Shown: positions 1-5,471, counted from the first letter of the stretch. The stretch is DNA of 5,535 bases from Phycisphaerales bacterium (GCA_003511945.1 DOJA01000028.1:346-5880); one strand, 5' to 3'. Numbers and translations are program-made. The notes: generated from the letters alone by a model not told the origin.

Positions 1-161
1 TCGAACTCGTCCTCGAACTCCATGACCAGCTCGACCGTGTCGAGACTGTCGGCGTTCAGGTCGTTCACGAAGCTCGTGGCCCGGGTGATCTCGTTCTTCT
101 CGACGCCCATCTGCTCAGCGACGATATCGATCACCTTGGCTTCGATTTCCTTCTCGGTCAC
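1..161 (-). CDS. acpP: Acyl carrier protein, N-terminal part (cut by window edge)
   Basis: Cytoplasmic acyl carrier protein that holds growing acyl chains as thioesters on a 4'-phosphopantetheine arm and serves FabD, FabH, FabG and PlsX. Only the first 53 codons are present, against about 77-80 residues in the usual family member; the stop lies beyond the left edge. The translation begins VTEKEIEAKVIDIVAEQMGV and contains the attachment motif DSLDTVEL, with the modified serine at residue 39, followed by the acidic helix II segment VMEFEDEF that docks partner enzymes. I chose the GTG at 161-159 because GGAG at 173-170 sits 8 nt upstream and the N-terminus then matches family length. It is the last gene seen in the cluster, 343 nt after fabG, and probably has its own promoter in addition to read-through. 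The family assignment is very secure; the GTG start is likely. Confidence 0.96.
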   Translation of the reverse strand, partial: MTEKEIEAKVIDIVAEQMGVEKNEITRATSFVNDLNADSLDTVELVMEFEDEF

Positions 162-191
162 GGCTCGTTCTCCAGGGCACCCGCGTCACCG

Positions 192-209
192 GTGCGGGTC
201 CGACCGCAC
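192..209 (-). other. Small hairpin in putative acpP leader
   Basis: Inverted repeat gtgcgg (192-197) and ccgcac (204-209) with a six-base loop. It lies between the candidate -10 element and the acpP ribosome binding site, so it would fall in the 5' untranslated leader. It could stabilise the mRNA or be chance in GC-rich DNA. Confidence 0.3.
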
Positions 210-229
210 GAACGGGGCTTCAAACCCTC

Positions 230-235
230 AATATA
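230..235 (-). promoter_or_regulatory. Candidate -10 element of an acpP promoter
   Basis: The minus strand reads TATATT here, five of six matches to TATAAT and a rare AT-rich patch in this window. It would place a transcription start near 222 and give a leader of about 60 nt to the acpP start. The -35 region at 253-258 reads TGGCGG and is a poor match to TTGACA, so the promoter is only partly supported. A separate acpP promoter would fit the need for high ACP levels. Confidence 0.4.
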
Positions 236-408
236 CCCGCCTCGATCCCCGCCCGCCATCGCCGGTCCCGCGGGAAACCGAACAAAGACCGATCGGAATC
301 CGGCGAGAAGCACGCAGCAAAATCCACCAACGGCTCTGAGCGACAGGGGTATTCGCCCGCAGCAACTCCCAGCGTCCGTGCGCCGAACGACCCTTGAAGA
401 GAGGGAGC

Positions 409-425
409 ACGCCGGGTCCCGGCGT
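409..425 (-). terminator. GC hairpin 3 downstream of fabG
   Basis: Inverted repeat acgccgg (409-415) and ccggcgt (419-425) with a three-base loop. It is the third and most distal of three hairpins after fabG. No T tract follows on the minus strand, so a classical intrinsic terminator is not shown; it may act as an mRNA 3'-end stabiliser or as a U-less pause element. Confidence 0.35.
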
Positions 426-437
426 CCCACCTCCCAA

Positions 438-460
438 GGCGGGCGATCCACTCGCCCGCC
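438..460 (-). terminator. GC hairpin 2 downstream of fabG
   Basis: Perfect 9-bp inverted repeat ggcgggcga (438-446) and tcgcccgcc (452-460) with a five-base loop, the strongest hairpin in this gap. It shares its arm sequence with hairpin 1, so the arms of the two can pair in more than one way. No T tract follows in the direction of transcription. Confidence 0.45.
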
Positions 461-479
461 GCTCTACCCCTTCTCAACT

Positions 480-497
480 CGCCCGCCGAGGCGGGCG
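480..497 (-). terminator. GC hairpin 1 immediately after fabG
   Basis: Inverted repeat cgcccgcc (480-487) and ggcgggcg (490-497), beginning seven bases after the fabG stop codon. The two bases between the arms mean the closing pair must open, leaving a 7-bp stem with a four-base loop. It is followed by AGTTGAGAAGGGG rather than a T tract, so termination is possible but unproven. Confidence 0.45.
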
Positions 498-504
498 AAG
501 ACCC

Positions 505-1248
505 TCAGCACATCGTCAGACCCCCGTCGACGCAGATCACCTGCCCGGTCAGGAACCCCGCATCGTCGGAGGAGACATACGACACCGCCGCCGCGATGTC
601 CTGGGGCGTGCCCAGGCGCTTGAGCGCCATGCCCATCAGCACGCGGTCGCGCACCTCGCCCGGGAGGTCCTTGGTCATGTCGGTCTCGATGAACCCCGGG
701 GCCACGACATTGGCGGTCACGCCCTTGCCCCCCAGCTCGCGGGCCAGGGACTTGGTCAGCCCGATGAGCCCCGCCTTCGCCGCCGCGTAGTTCGCCTGCC
801 CCGCGTTGCCCACCACGCCCGATGTCGACGCGATGTTCACAATCCTCCCGAACCGCCCCTTCATCATCGCCCGCGCCGCCGCCCGGCACGCAACAAACGC
901 CGACTTCAGGTTCACCCGCAGCACCTCGTCGAACTCCTCGTCGCTCATCCGCAGCACAAGGTTGTCGCGTGTGATGCCCGCGTTGTTCACCAGGATGTCC
1001 AGGCGCCCGCGCTCCTGGGCGATCTTCTCCACCGCGCCCTGCCACGCGCCGCTGTCGCCGACATCGACCGCGCAGACCGCCGACGCCCCTCCCGCGTCGT
1101 CGATCAGCGCCTTCACCTCCGACAGCGGGCCCGCCGAGCGGCTCACCAGCACAACGAACCGCCCGTCGCGCGCCAGGCGCAGCGCGATCTCTCTTCCAAT
1201 CCCGCGGCTTGCGCCGGTCACCACCGCTACCCGCTGTTCATTCGTCAT
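505..1248 (-). CDS. fabG: 3-oxoacyl-[acyl-carrier-protein] reductase FabG
   Basis: Cytoplasmic NADPH-dependent reductase of the first reductive step in each fatty-acid elongation round (3-ketoacyl-ACP to 3-hydroxyacyl-ACP). It is a classical short-chain dehydrogenase of 247 residues, close to the usual 244-248. Visible motifs: nucleotide-binding TGASRGIG at residues 11-18, NNAG at 88-91, and the catalytic set Asn113, Ser141, Tyr154 and Lys158 (YAAAK). The segment VAPGFIETDMT at 182-192 and the final VDGG at 240-243 are typical of FabG. I chose the ATG at 1248-1246 (MTNEQ) because GGGAGG at 1264-1259 lies 10 nt upstream; the in-frame ATG at 1257 would be only 1 nt from it. The open frame extends to 1383, but that part looks non-coding. 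The gene follows the lipoprotein gene after 173 nt instead of abutting fabD. The protein ends in Cys, which is mildly unusual. Confidence 0.97.
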   Translation of the reverse strand: MTNEQRVAVVTGASRGIGREIALRLARDGRFVVLVSRSAGPLSEVKALIDDAGGASAVCAVDVGDSGAWQGAVEKIAQERGRLDILVNNAGITRDNLVLRMSDEEFDEVLRVNLKSAFVACRAAARAMMKGRFGRIVNIASTSGVVGNAGQANYAAAKAGLIGLTKSLARELGGKGVTANVVAPGFIETDMTKDLPGEVRDRVLMGMALKRLGTPQDIAAAVSYVSSDDAGFLTGQVICVDGGLTMC

Positions 1249-1319
1249 CGACTTCATGCCTCCCGGCGCGGACCGTGACCCTCCGAGCCCCGCACAAAAG
1301 AATCTCTCCTCCCCGGTGG

Positions 1320-1338
1320 GACGGGCGGCCCGCCCGTC
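1320..1338 (-). other. GC inverted repeat between lipoprotein gene and fabG
   Basis: A 9-bp perfect inverted repeat around a central base at 1329: gacgggcgg, c, ccgcccgtc. Folded as RNA it gives an 8-bp stem with a three-base loop. It sits in the 173-nt gap after the lipoprotein gene. The sequence TTCTTTT comes about 18 nt later, too far for a standard intrinsic terminator. It could be a weak terminator, an mRNA-processing site or a stabiliser that sets different levels for the genes on either side. I saw no convincing separate fabG promoter in the gap. Confidence 0.4.
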
Positions 1339-1421
1339 ACTTCTGGCCCTGCGGAGACACTCCGTGAGCGGCGCTGCGCCCATCCCCGGGATTGAACCCG
1401 CCGCGCCCGCGGCCCATGCTC

Positions 1422-2138
1422 TCAGAAGTTCGGCGGGCGCCCGAGCGGGCCGTCACCCCCGCCGATCGGCGCGGCGGGCTCCTCGGGCTCCGGCTGCGCC
1501 GCCGGAGCGGGGGGCGGCGGCGGCGCCACCACCTCCGGCGGCTTCCGCGCGTTCATCGCCGACCCGTCCAGCGCCTTGGCGTTCGCGCCGAGCACCGTCT
1601 CGATGCCCATGGCTGAAAACGACCACTGGCCGCCCGCGCCGGTCCCCTCCCACCCCGAGAGGAACGCGCCGAACTCGTCCTCGAGTCCGAGCCCGACCTG
1701 AACCATCCCCGCCGAGGGCTCCGCCACCACGCACACCCGCACCACGCGGATCGCGTCCGTCAGCCGGCGCCACTCCCCGTCGCTCACCAGCGCCGCGAGG
1801 ACGGCGCGGTCGCGCTCACCCAGCATGGCGCCGAATCCCGCGTGGTCCCCCCCCGCGAGGGCCGAGGCGAACGCCGCGATCGCGTTCGTCGCTTCCTGGC
1901 TCGAGGGCAACCGCTCCTCAGGGAACTGCACCTTGGAGTGAAGCTTGACGCCCGCGAGCGACGCCGCCGGCGCCGGGGGCGGCGCGGGCGTCCGGGGCGC
2001 CGAGCCCCCCGGGGCGCTCGACGCGGCGTTCTGCCCGGTCGGCGTCGAGTCCCCGCATCCGGCCAGCGACAACATCGCGACCAGCACGCCGCCCACGACG
2101 CGCGACGCCCGATCAATCCGCTCAGCCCGGCTCGTCAT
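1422..2138 (-). CDS. Predicted lipoprotein of unknown function within the fab operon
   Basis: I do not recognise this 238-residue protein. It starts with a positively charged segment, a hydrophobic stretch (about residues 14-26) and the lipobox LAGC with Cys28, so it is very probably exported and lipid-anchored. A Pro/Ala/Ser-rich linker (about 29-60) leads to a compact region (about 61-195) containing an alpha-helical AFASALAGGDHAGFGAML segment, then beta-like stretches VRVVRVCVVAEP and GMVQVGLGL. This pattern recalls NTF2/SnoaL-like folds, but the link is weak. The last 40 residues are Pro/Ala/Glu-rich and ungapped by hydrophobic core, so probably disordered. The start ATG at 2138 has a near-ideal ribosome binding site, AAGGTGGTGA (2151-2142), inside the fabD 3' end. 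The 17-nt overlap with fabD implies cotranscription and perhaps coupled translation. Insertion of such a gene between fabD and fabG is unusual. A run of eight G on the coding strand lies at 1854-1847. Confidence 0.88.
   Translation of the reverse strand: MTSRAERIDRASRVVGGVLVAMLSLAGCGDSTPTGQNAASSAPGGSAPRTPAPPPAPAASLAGVKLHSKVQFPEERLPSSQEATNAIAAFASALAGGDHAGFGAMLGERDRAVLAALVSDGEWRRLTDAIRVVRVCVVAEPSAGMVQVGLGLEDEFGAFLSGWEGTGAGGQWSFSAMGIETVLGANAKALDGSAMNARKPPEVVAPPPPPAPAAQPEPEEPAAPIGGGDGPLGRPPNF
1847..1854 (-). repeat. G8 homopolymer in the lipoprotein coding region
   Basis: Eight consecutive C on the plus strand (G on the coding strand), encoding part of the LAGGD segment near residues 94-98 of the lipoprotein. 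A change of one base would shift the frame in the middle of the globular region. It may simply reflect base composition. Confidence 0.6.
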
Positions 2139-3042
2139 GGCTCACCACCTTCGTGTCCCGACTGATCCGACGCATCAGCCCCGACAGCACCTTGCCGGGA
2201 GCCGTCTCATGGAACGGTAGGCCCGCGAAACGCTCCGCCAGCCACGCCGCGCAGTCGCTCCATCGTACGGGGCTCGTCAGCTGCTCGCCCAGCCGGTCGC
2301 GGATGCTCCGCGGGTCGGCATCATGGGGGCGCCCGGTGACATTGGACAGCACCGGGCAGGCGGGCGCCTTGACCTCCGTTTCGCGCAGCGCCGCCGCCAG
2401 CCGCTCCTTGGCCGGGGCCATCAGGGGGGAATGGAACGCGCCCGCCACCGCCAGGCGGCTGGCCCGCAGGCCCATCCCGCCCGCGGCCTCGACCGCCCGG
2501 TCGCACGCGCCGCTCGACCCGCTCAGGACCACCTGCCCGGGCGCGTTGAAGTTCGCCGCCACCAGCACCTCCGCCCCCGCGGCTCGTTCGCACACCTCCC
2601 GGGCCTGATGCTCCTCGGCTCCGATCAGCGCCACCATCCCGCTCGGCGTGGCGCGAGCCGCCTCCTGCATCGCCCGCCCCCGCAGCGCCACCAGCCGGAG
2701 CCCGTCCTCGAACGAGATCGAGCCCGCCAGGTGCAGCGCCGTGTACTCCCCCAGACTCAGCCCGGCCGCCGCCGCGGGGATCCACCCGGACCCGAAGAGC
2801 GCCCGCGCACTGGCCACGCCCGCGACGAAGAGCGCCGGCTGGGAGACATCCGTCCGGTTCAGTACCTCTTCCGGTCCTTCCCAGCACAGGCGGCTCAGGG
2901 GCCGGTCGACCGCCTCCCCCAGCACCGCGTCGCCCAGCGCGAAGACCCGCGCCGCCTCGGGCGACGCCTCCGCCCACCGCCGCCCCATCCCCACCGCCTG
3001 CGCGCCCTGCCCCGGGCACAGCACCACGATCCGTTCGCTCAT
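2122..3042 (-). CDS. fabD: Malonyl-CoA:ACP transacylase FabD
   Basis: Cytoplasmic enzyme that transfers the malonyl group from malonyl-CoA to ACP, supplying the two-carbon donor for fatty-acid elongation. The 306-residue product is close to E. coli FabD (309). Visible features: PGQGAQ at 10-15 with the oxyanion-hole Gln12, nucleophile Ser96 in GLSLGEY (94-100), substrate-carboxylate Arg121 in the LRGRAM segment, NAPGQVVLSG at 166-175, and catalytic His204 in GAFHSPLM. The residue before the nucleophile is Leu where E. coli has His; this variant occurs in other FabD proteins as far as I recall. I chose the ATG at 3042-3040 (MSERIVVLCPGQ) because GAGGGG at 3056-3051 lies 8 nt upstream; the open frame to 3078 adds only a charged extension and overlaps the hairpin. 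The gene starts 43 nt after fabH and its last 17 nt overlap the lipoprotein gene. Confidence 0.97.
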   Translation of the reverse strand: MSERIVVLCPGQGAQAVGMGRRWAEASPEAARVFALGDAVLGEAVDRPLSRLCWEGPEEVLNRTDVSQPALFVAGVASARALFGSGWIPAAAAGLSLGEYTALHLAGSISFEDGLRLVALRGRAMQEAARATPSGMVALIGAEEHQAREVCERAAGAEVLVAANFNAPGQVVLSGSSGACDRAVEAAGGMGLRASRLAVAGAFHSPLMAPAKERLAAALRETEVKAPACPVLSNVTGRPHDADPRSIRDRLGEQLTSPVRWSDCAAWLAERFAGLPFHETAPGKVLSGLMRRISRDTKVVSHDEPG

Positions 3043-3057
3043 GGATTCGTCCCCTCG

Positions 3058-3085
3058 GCGCGGCGCCCCCTGGCGCACGCCGCGC
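3058..3085 (-). other. Intercistronic hairpin between fabH and fabD
   Basis: Perfect 8-bp inverted repeat gcgcggcg (3058-3065) and cgccgcgc (3078-3085) with a 12-base loop. It begins directly after the fabH stop codon and ends next to the fabD ribosome binding site at 3056-3051. No T tract follows. It may modulate fabD initiation or protect the upstream mRNA, rather than end transcription. Confidence 0.45.
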
Positions 3086-4120
3086 TCACAGCTGCCACAG
3101 CGACGAGCCCCAGGTCAGCCCGGCGCCGAACGCCAGGAACATCACCCGCTGCCCCTCGCGCACCCGTCCGGCCCGACGGATCTCGTCGAACAGCAGCGGG
3201 GCCGACGCCGCCACCGTGTTCCCGAGCCGCTCGATATTGATGGGCAGTCGCGCGGGGTCAAGCCCGAACCGCTCCCGCGCCGACTCCAGGATCCGAGTAT
3301 TGGCCTGGTGGCACACATAGTGGTCCACCTCCTCCGCCGCGAGCCCCGCGAGCGACAGGGTCTCCTCGATCACCTCGGGGAACTTCTGCACCGCGAACTT
3401 GAAGACCGCCTGCCCGTTCATGTGGAGCAGGCCGAGCATCCGGTCGGTGGGGTTCTGCTGCTCGGGGTACTGATCGTCGCGCAGCGGGATGAACAGGTGG
3501 CAGGCCCGCCCCCCGTCGGTGTGCATGGCCTGCGCCACCAGCCCCAGGCGCGGGTCGGGGTCGGCCCGGATGATGACCGCCGCCGCCCCGTCCCCGAACA
3601 GGATGGCGCCGTTGCGTCCGTGGGTCGAGAACTCGATGAACCGCGTGATCGTGTCCGCCCCGATGACCGCGACGGTCCGCGCCATCCCGGTCTTCACCAG
3701 CGCGTGCGCGTAGTTCAGCGCGAACACGAAGCCGCAGCACGCGCCGTTGAGATCGACCGCGCCGACCGACCCGCACCCGACCTCGTGGGCGACCACGCAC
3801 CCCACCGAGGGCGTGGGCATGTCGCCCGTCATCGTCGCCACCACGATGTGATCGAGGTCCGTCGGGGCCAGCCCCGCGTTCTCGAGCGCCGCGCGCAGGG
3901 CCGCGCTGGCGAGCGCCGCCGTCGATTCCCCGATGTCCTGGCGGTAGACATGGCGCTGGCGGATGCCCGTCCGCTGGACGATCCACTCGTCCGAGGTGTC
4001 CATGATCTTCTCAAGGTCCGCGTTGGTCATGACGCGGTGGGGCAGCGCCGACCCGGAGCCCAGGATGCGCACCCCCCCCCCGCACCCGCCCACAGCCGCG
4101 GCTCCGACGCGGGCGCTCAT
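3086..4120 (-). CDS. fabH: 3-oxoacyl-[acyl-carrier-protein] synthase III FabH
   Basis: Cytoplasmic condensing enzyme that starts fatty-acid chains by joining acetyl-CoA (or another short acyl-CoA) to malonyl-ACP. Thiolase fold with the KAS III triad: Cys128 in GACCGF, His271 in HQANTRI and Asn301 in GNTVAAS. Other family marks are DTSDEWIVQRTGI at 41-53 and the GDGAAAV loop at 176-182. From the ATG at 4120 the protein has 344 residues, longer than E. coli FabH (317), because of a Gly/Ala-rich leader of about 16 residues. That start overlaps the plsX stop as ATGA, typical of coupled translation, but has no clear ribosome binding site. A GTG at 4072 would give 328 residues and begin just before the conserved RILGSGSALP, so it is a real alternative. 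A run of ten G (4081-4072) lies between the two starts. A second Cys follows the catalytic one where Ser or Ala is usual. Confidence 0.95.
   Translation of the reverse strand: MSARVGAAAVGGCGGGVRILGSGSALPHRVMTNADLEKIMDTSDEWIVQRTGIRQRHVYRQDIGESTAALASAALRAALENAGLAPTDLDHIVVATMTGDMPTPSVGCVVAHEVGCGSVGAVDLNGACCGFVFALNYAHALVKTGMARTVAVIGADTITRFIEFSTHGRNGAILFGDGAAAVIIRADPDPRLGLVAQAMHTDGGRACHLFIPLRDDQYPEQQNPTDRMLGLLHMNGQAVFKFAVQKFPEVIEETLSLAGLAAEEVDHYVCHQANTRILESARERFGLDPARLPINIERLGNTVAASAPLLFDEIRRAGRVREGQRVMFLAFGAGLTWGSSLWQL
4072..4081 (-). repeat. G10 homopolymer near the 5' end of fabH
   Basis: Ten consecutive C on the plus strand, G on the coding strand, encoding Gly14-Gly16 of FabH when read from the ATG at 4120. 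Loss of one G brings a TGA at 4029-4027, and gain of one G brings a TGA at 4013-4011, so either slip would end translation from that ATG within about 20 codons. Initiation at the GTG at 4072, at the downstream edge of the run, would be unaffected in frame. Confidence 0.85.
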
Positions 4121-5157
4121 GCGTGCTCGATCCGCTCGTGCTCGACCACGCCCTCCAGCTGCGCCAGGCGCGCCACGATCGCGCTGTTCACGCCCGCCTT
4201 CACATAGTCCCGCGCGTTGCGGATCGCGTTGCGGATCGTCCGCGCCTCGCTCGACCCGTGGCAGATCATGCACACCCCGTTCACCCCCAGCAGCGGCGCG
4301 CCCCCGTACTCGTGGTAGTCGTTCTTGGCGAACAGCGACCGCATCACCGGCTCCAGCGCCATCCCCAGGTCCGGGTCCTTCAGCATGATCTCGTGCGCGA
4401 TCGCCTTGAACAGACTCCGCGCCAGCCCCTCCGCCAGCTTCAGCATCGTGTTCCCGACGAACCCGTCGGTGATCACCACATCCGCGCCGCCCTCGAAGAG
4501 CTCCCGCCCCTCGATGTACCCGGTGTAGTTCAGCCCGGGCGTCGACTTCAGCAGCTCGCGGACCTCACGGACGAACGCCGTCCCCTTCCCCTCCTCCGCG
4601 CCGATGTTCATCTGCGCCACCCGCGGCCGCTCGATCCCCAGCACCCGCTGCGCGAAGACCTCCGCCATGAGCCCGTACTGCGCCAGGTGCATGGCCCGCG
4701 GCTCGGGGTTCGCCCCCACATCGCACACCACCACCGGCCCGTGAAAAGTCGGGATCGTGCACGCGATCCCCGGCCTGTGCGCGCCGGGCAGGCGTTTCAT
4801 GTGCATCGTCGCCGCCGACACGCACGCGCCCGTGTTCCCCGCGGAGATCACCACATCCACCGGGTCCGGCGTCTTCCGCGCCGACCCCAGGATCGCCATC
4901 TTCACGATCGACGAGTCCGGCTTGGCCCGCACCGCCTCGACCGGCGAGTCCTCCATCCCGATCACCGACTCGGCATGCACGATCGACAGCCGGTCGTCCC
5001 GCACGCCCCGTTCTCGGATGATGTCCTCGATCACACCCCGGTCGCCGACCAGCACCAGCCGGTCCGTCGGGGCGATCAGAGCCAGGGCCTCCAGACATCC
5101 CTTGACGATCGCGTCAGGGGCGTGATCTCCCCCCATCGCATCGACAGCGATTCGCAT
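4117..5157 (-). CDS. plsX: Phosphate acyltransferase PlsX
   Basis: Peripheral-membrane or cytoplasmic enzyme that converts acyl-ACP and phosphate to acyl-phosphate, the acyl donor used by PlsY to start phospholipid synthesis; it links the fatty-acid cycle to membrane formation. The 346-residue length matches the family. Visible marks: N-terminal AVDAMGGDHAP (4-14), ISAGNTGA (104-111), DVGAN (146-150), IEGRELFEGGADVVITDGF followed by VGNTMLKLAEG in the C-terminal half, and the late segment YGGAPLLGVNG. The loop after DVGAN reads PEPRAMHLAQYGLMAEVFA and departs somewhat from the common LGANVD form. The ATG at 5157 places the conserved DAMGGD at the usual distance from the N-terminus; upstream AAGGA is present but rather far. 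It starts 21 nt after rpmF and ends in an ATGA overlap with fabH. Confidence 0.97.
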   Translation of the reverse strand: MRIAVDAMGGDHAPDAIVKGCLEALALIAPTDRLVLVGDRGVIEDIIRERGVRDDRLSIVHAESVIGMEDSPVEAVRAKPDSSIVKMAILGSARKTPDPVDVVISAGNTGACVSAATMHMKRLPGAHRPGIACTIPTFHGPVVVCDVGANPEPRAMHLAQYGLMAEVFAQRVLGIERPRVAQMNIGAEEGKGTAFVREVRELLKSTPGLNYTGYIEGRELFEGGADVVITDGFVGNTMLKLAEGLARSLFKAIAHEIMLKDPDLGMALEPVMRSLFAKNDYHEYGGAPLLGVNGVCMICHGSSEARTIRNAIRNARDYVKAGVNSAIVARLAQLEGVVEHERIEHA

Positions 5158-5178
5158 GCCCGGGCCGTCCTTGTCTGC

Positions 5179-5379
5179 TCAGTCGCGCTTCGGACCGATC
5201 CCCAGCTTCGGAACGCTGATGACCAGCCCCGGCCGGACAAACCCCGACTCGGCGCAGGCCCTGTGGTGCTGCTTGGTCTGGCCGCTGAGCGGGCAGGTCG
5301 TGCTGGTCTTGGCCTTGAGGGCCTGATGAGCCCGCCGGCGCCGGGTCCTTCCGCTGGTGACGCGATGTGTAGGAATCAT
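5179..5379 (-). CDS. rpmF: Large ribosomal subunit protein bL32, divergent form
   Basis: Small basic protein of the 50S subunit. The 66-residue product has the family layout: a short N-terminus (MIPTHRVTSGRTRRRRAH), the ALKA segment at 20-23 and a zinc-ribbon-like region. Most bL32 proteins with zinc have two CxxC pairs; here the first is CPLS (Cys29, Ser32) and the second is CAES (Cys42, Ser45), so one Cys of each pair is lost and zinc binding is doubtful. The C-terminus (SGFVRPGLVI and then about 12 residues) is longer than in E. coli bL32 (57 residues). The start ATG at 5379 has GAGG 8 nt upstream. Position directly before plsX is the classical arrangement and strongly supports the call. 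It is the first gene after the promoter at 5455-5427. Function is very likely; the meaning of the lost cysteines is not known. Confidence 0.92.
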   Translation of the reverse strand: MIPTHRVTSGRTRRRRAHQALKAKTSTTCPLSGQTKQHHRACAESGFVRPGLVISVPKLGIGPKRD

Positions 5380-5426
5380 GGTCCGATCCTCGTTCGCACG
5401 CCCAACCGGGCCATGTCGAGCCGGGA

Positions 5427-5455
5427 AGAGTACCGAGCCGCCCCCCCCCAGTCAA
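5427..5455 (-). promoter_or_regulatory. Sigma70-type promoter of the rpmF-plsX-fab operon
   Basis: On the minus strand a -35 box TTGACT (5455-5450) is separated by exactly 17 nt from a -10 box TACTCT (5432-5427). This is a strong match with optimal spacing for housekeeping sigma factors, and it would start transcription near 5420 with a leader of about 40 nt before rpmF. The spacer contains nine G in a row (5449-5441). No other comparable promoter was seen upstream of plsX, fabH or fabD, so this is likely the main operon promoter. Confidence 0.72.
5441..5449 (-). repeat. G9 homopolymer in the promoter spacer
   Basis: Nine consecutive C on the plus strand, lying wholly between the -35 and -10 boxes of the rpmF promoter. 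A change in run length would alter the 17-nt spacing directly. Confidence 0.85.
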
Positions 5456-5471
5456 AGCCCGGATGGCGGGG

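Larger units (their letters stand above)
162..504 (-). other. Intergenic region between fabG and acpP (343 nt)
   Basis: No gene is supported here; the open frames across it on both strands are low-complexity Arg/Pro/Gly translations typical of GC-rich DNA. Going from fabG to acpP it holds three GC hairpins in a row (497-480, 460-438, 425-409), then about 150 nt of less GC-biased sequence, a palindrome of ten bases at 266-275, a TATATT element at 235-230, a small hairpin at 209-192 and the acpP ribosome binding site at 173-170. The arrangement suggests termination or processing after fabG followed by a separate acpP promoter. That division is inferred from the layout alone. Confidence 0.6.

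Noticed and set aside
266..275. Operator site at the palindrome tcccgcggga upstream of the acpP -10 element
   Set aside because: Ten-base GC palindromes arise readily at this base composition, and there is no second copy or known fatty-acid regulator motif nearby.
1249..1383. Longer fabG start at 1383 extending the protein by 45 residues
   Set aside because: The extra residues match no FabG N-terminus, include the GC inverted repeat, and a ribosome binding site is well placed for the ATG at 1248.
1249..1421. Separate fabG promoter around GTGACG and GATTCT
   Set aside because: The two elements are about 30 nt apart and neither is a strong match, so the spacing does not fit a sigma70 promoter.
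2648..4207. Long plus-strand open frame of 519 codons, and similar ones at 394-1278, 806-1948 and 2323-3240
   Set aside because: They run antisense to clear conserved fab genes and translate to Arg/Pro/His/Gly-rich low-complexity sequence, the expected mirror of GC-rich coding DNA with few stops.
4121..4273. Longer fabH start at 4273 inside plsX
   Set aside because: The added residues are charged low-complexity sequence in a shifted frame of plsX and lie far outside the FabH fold.
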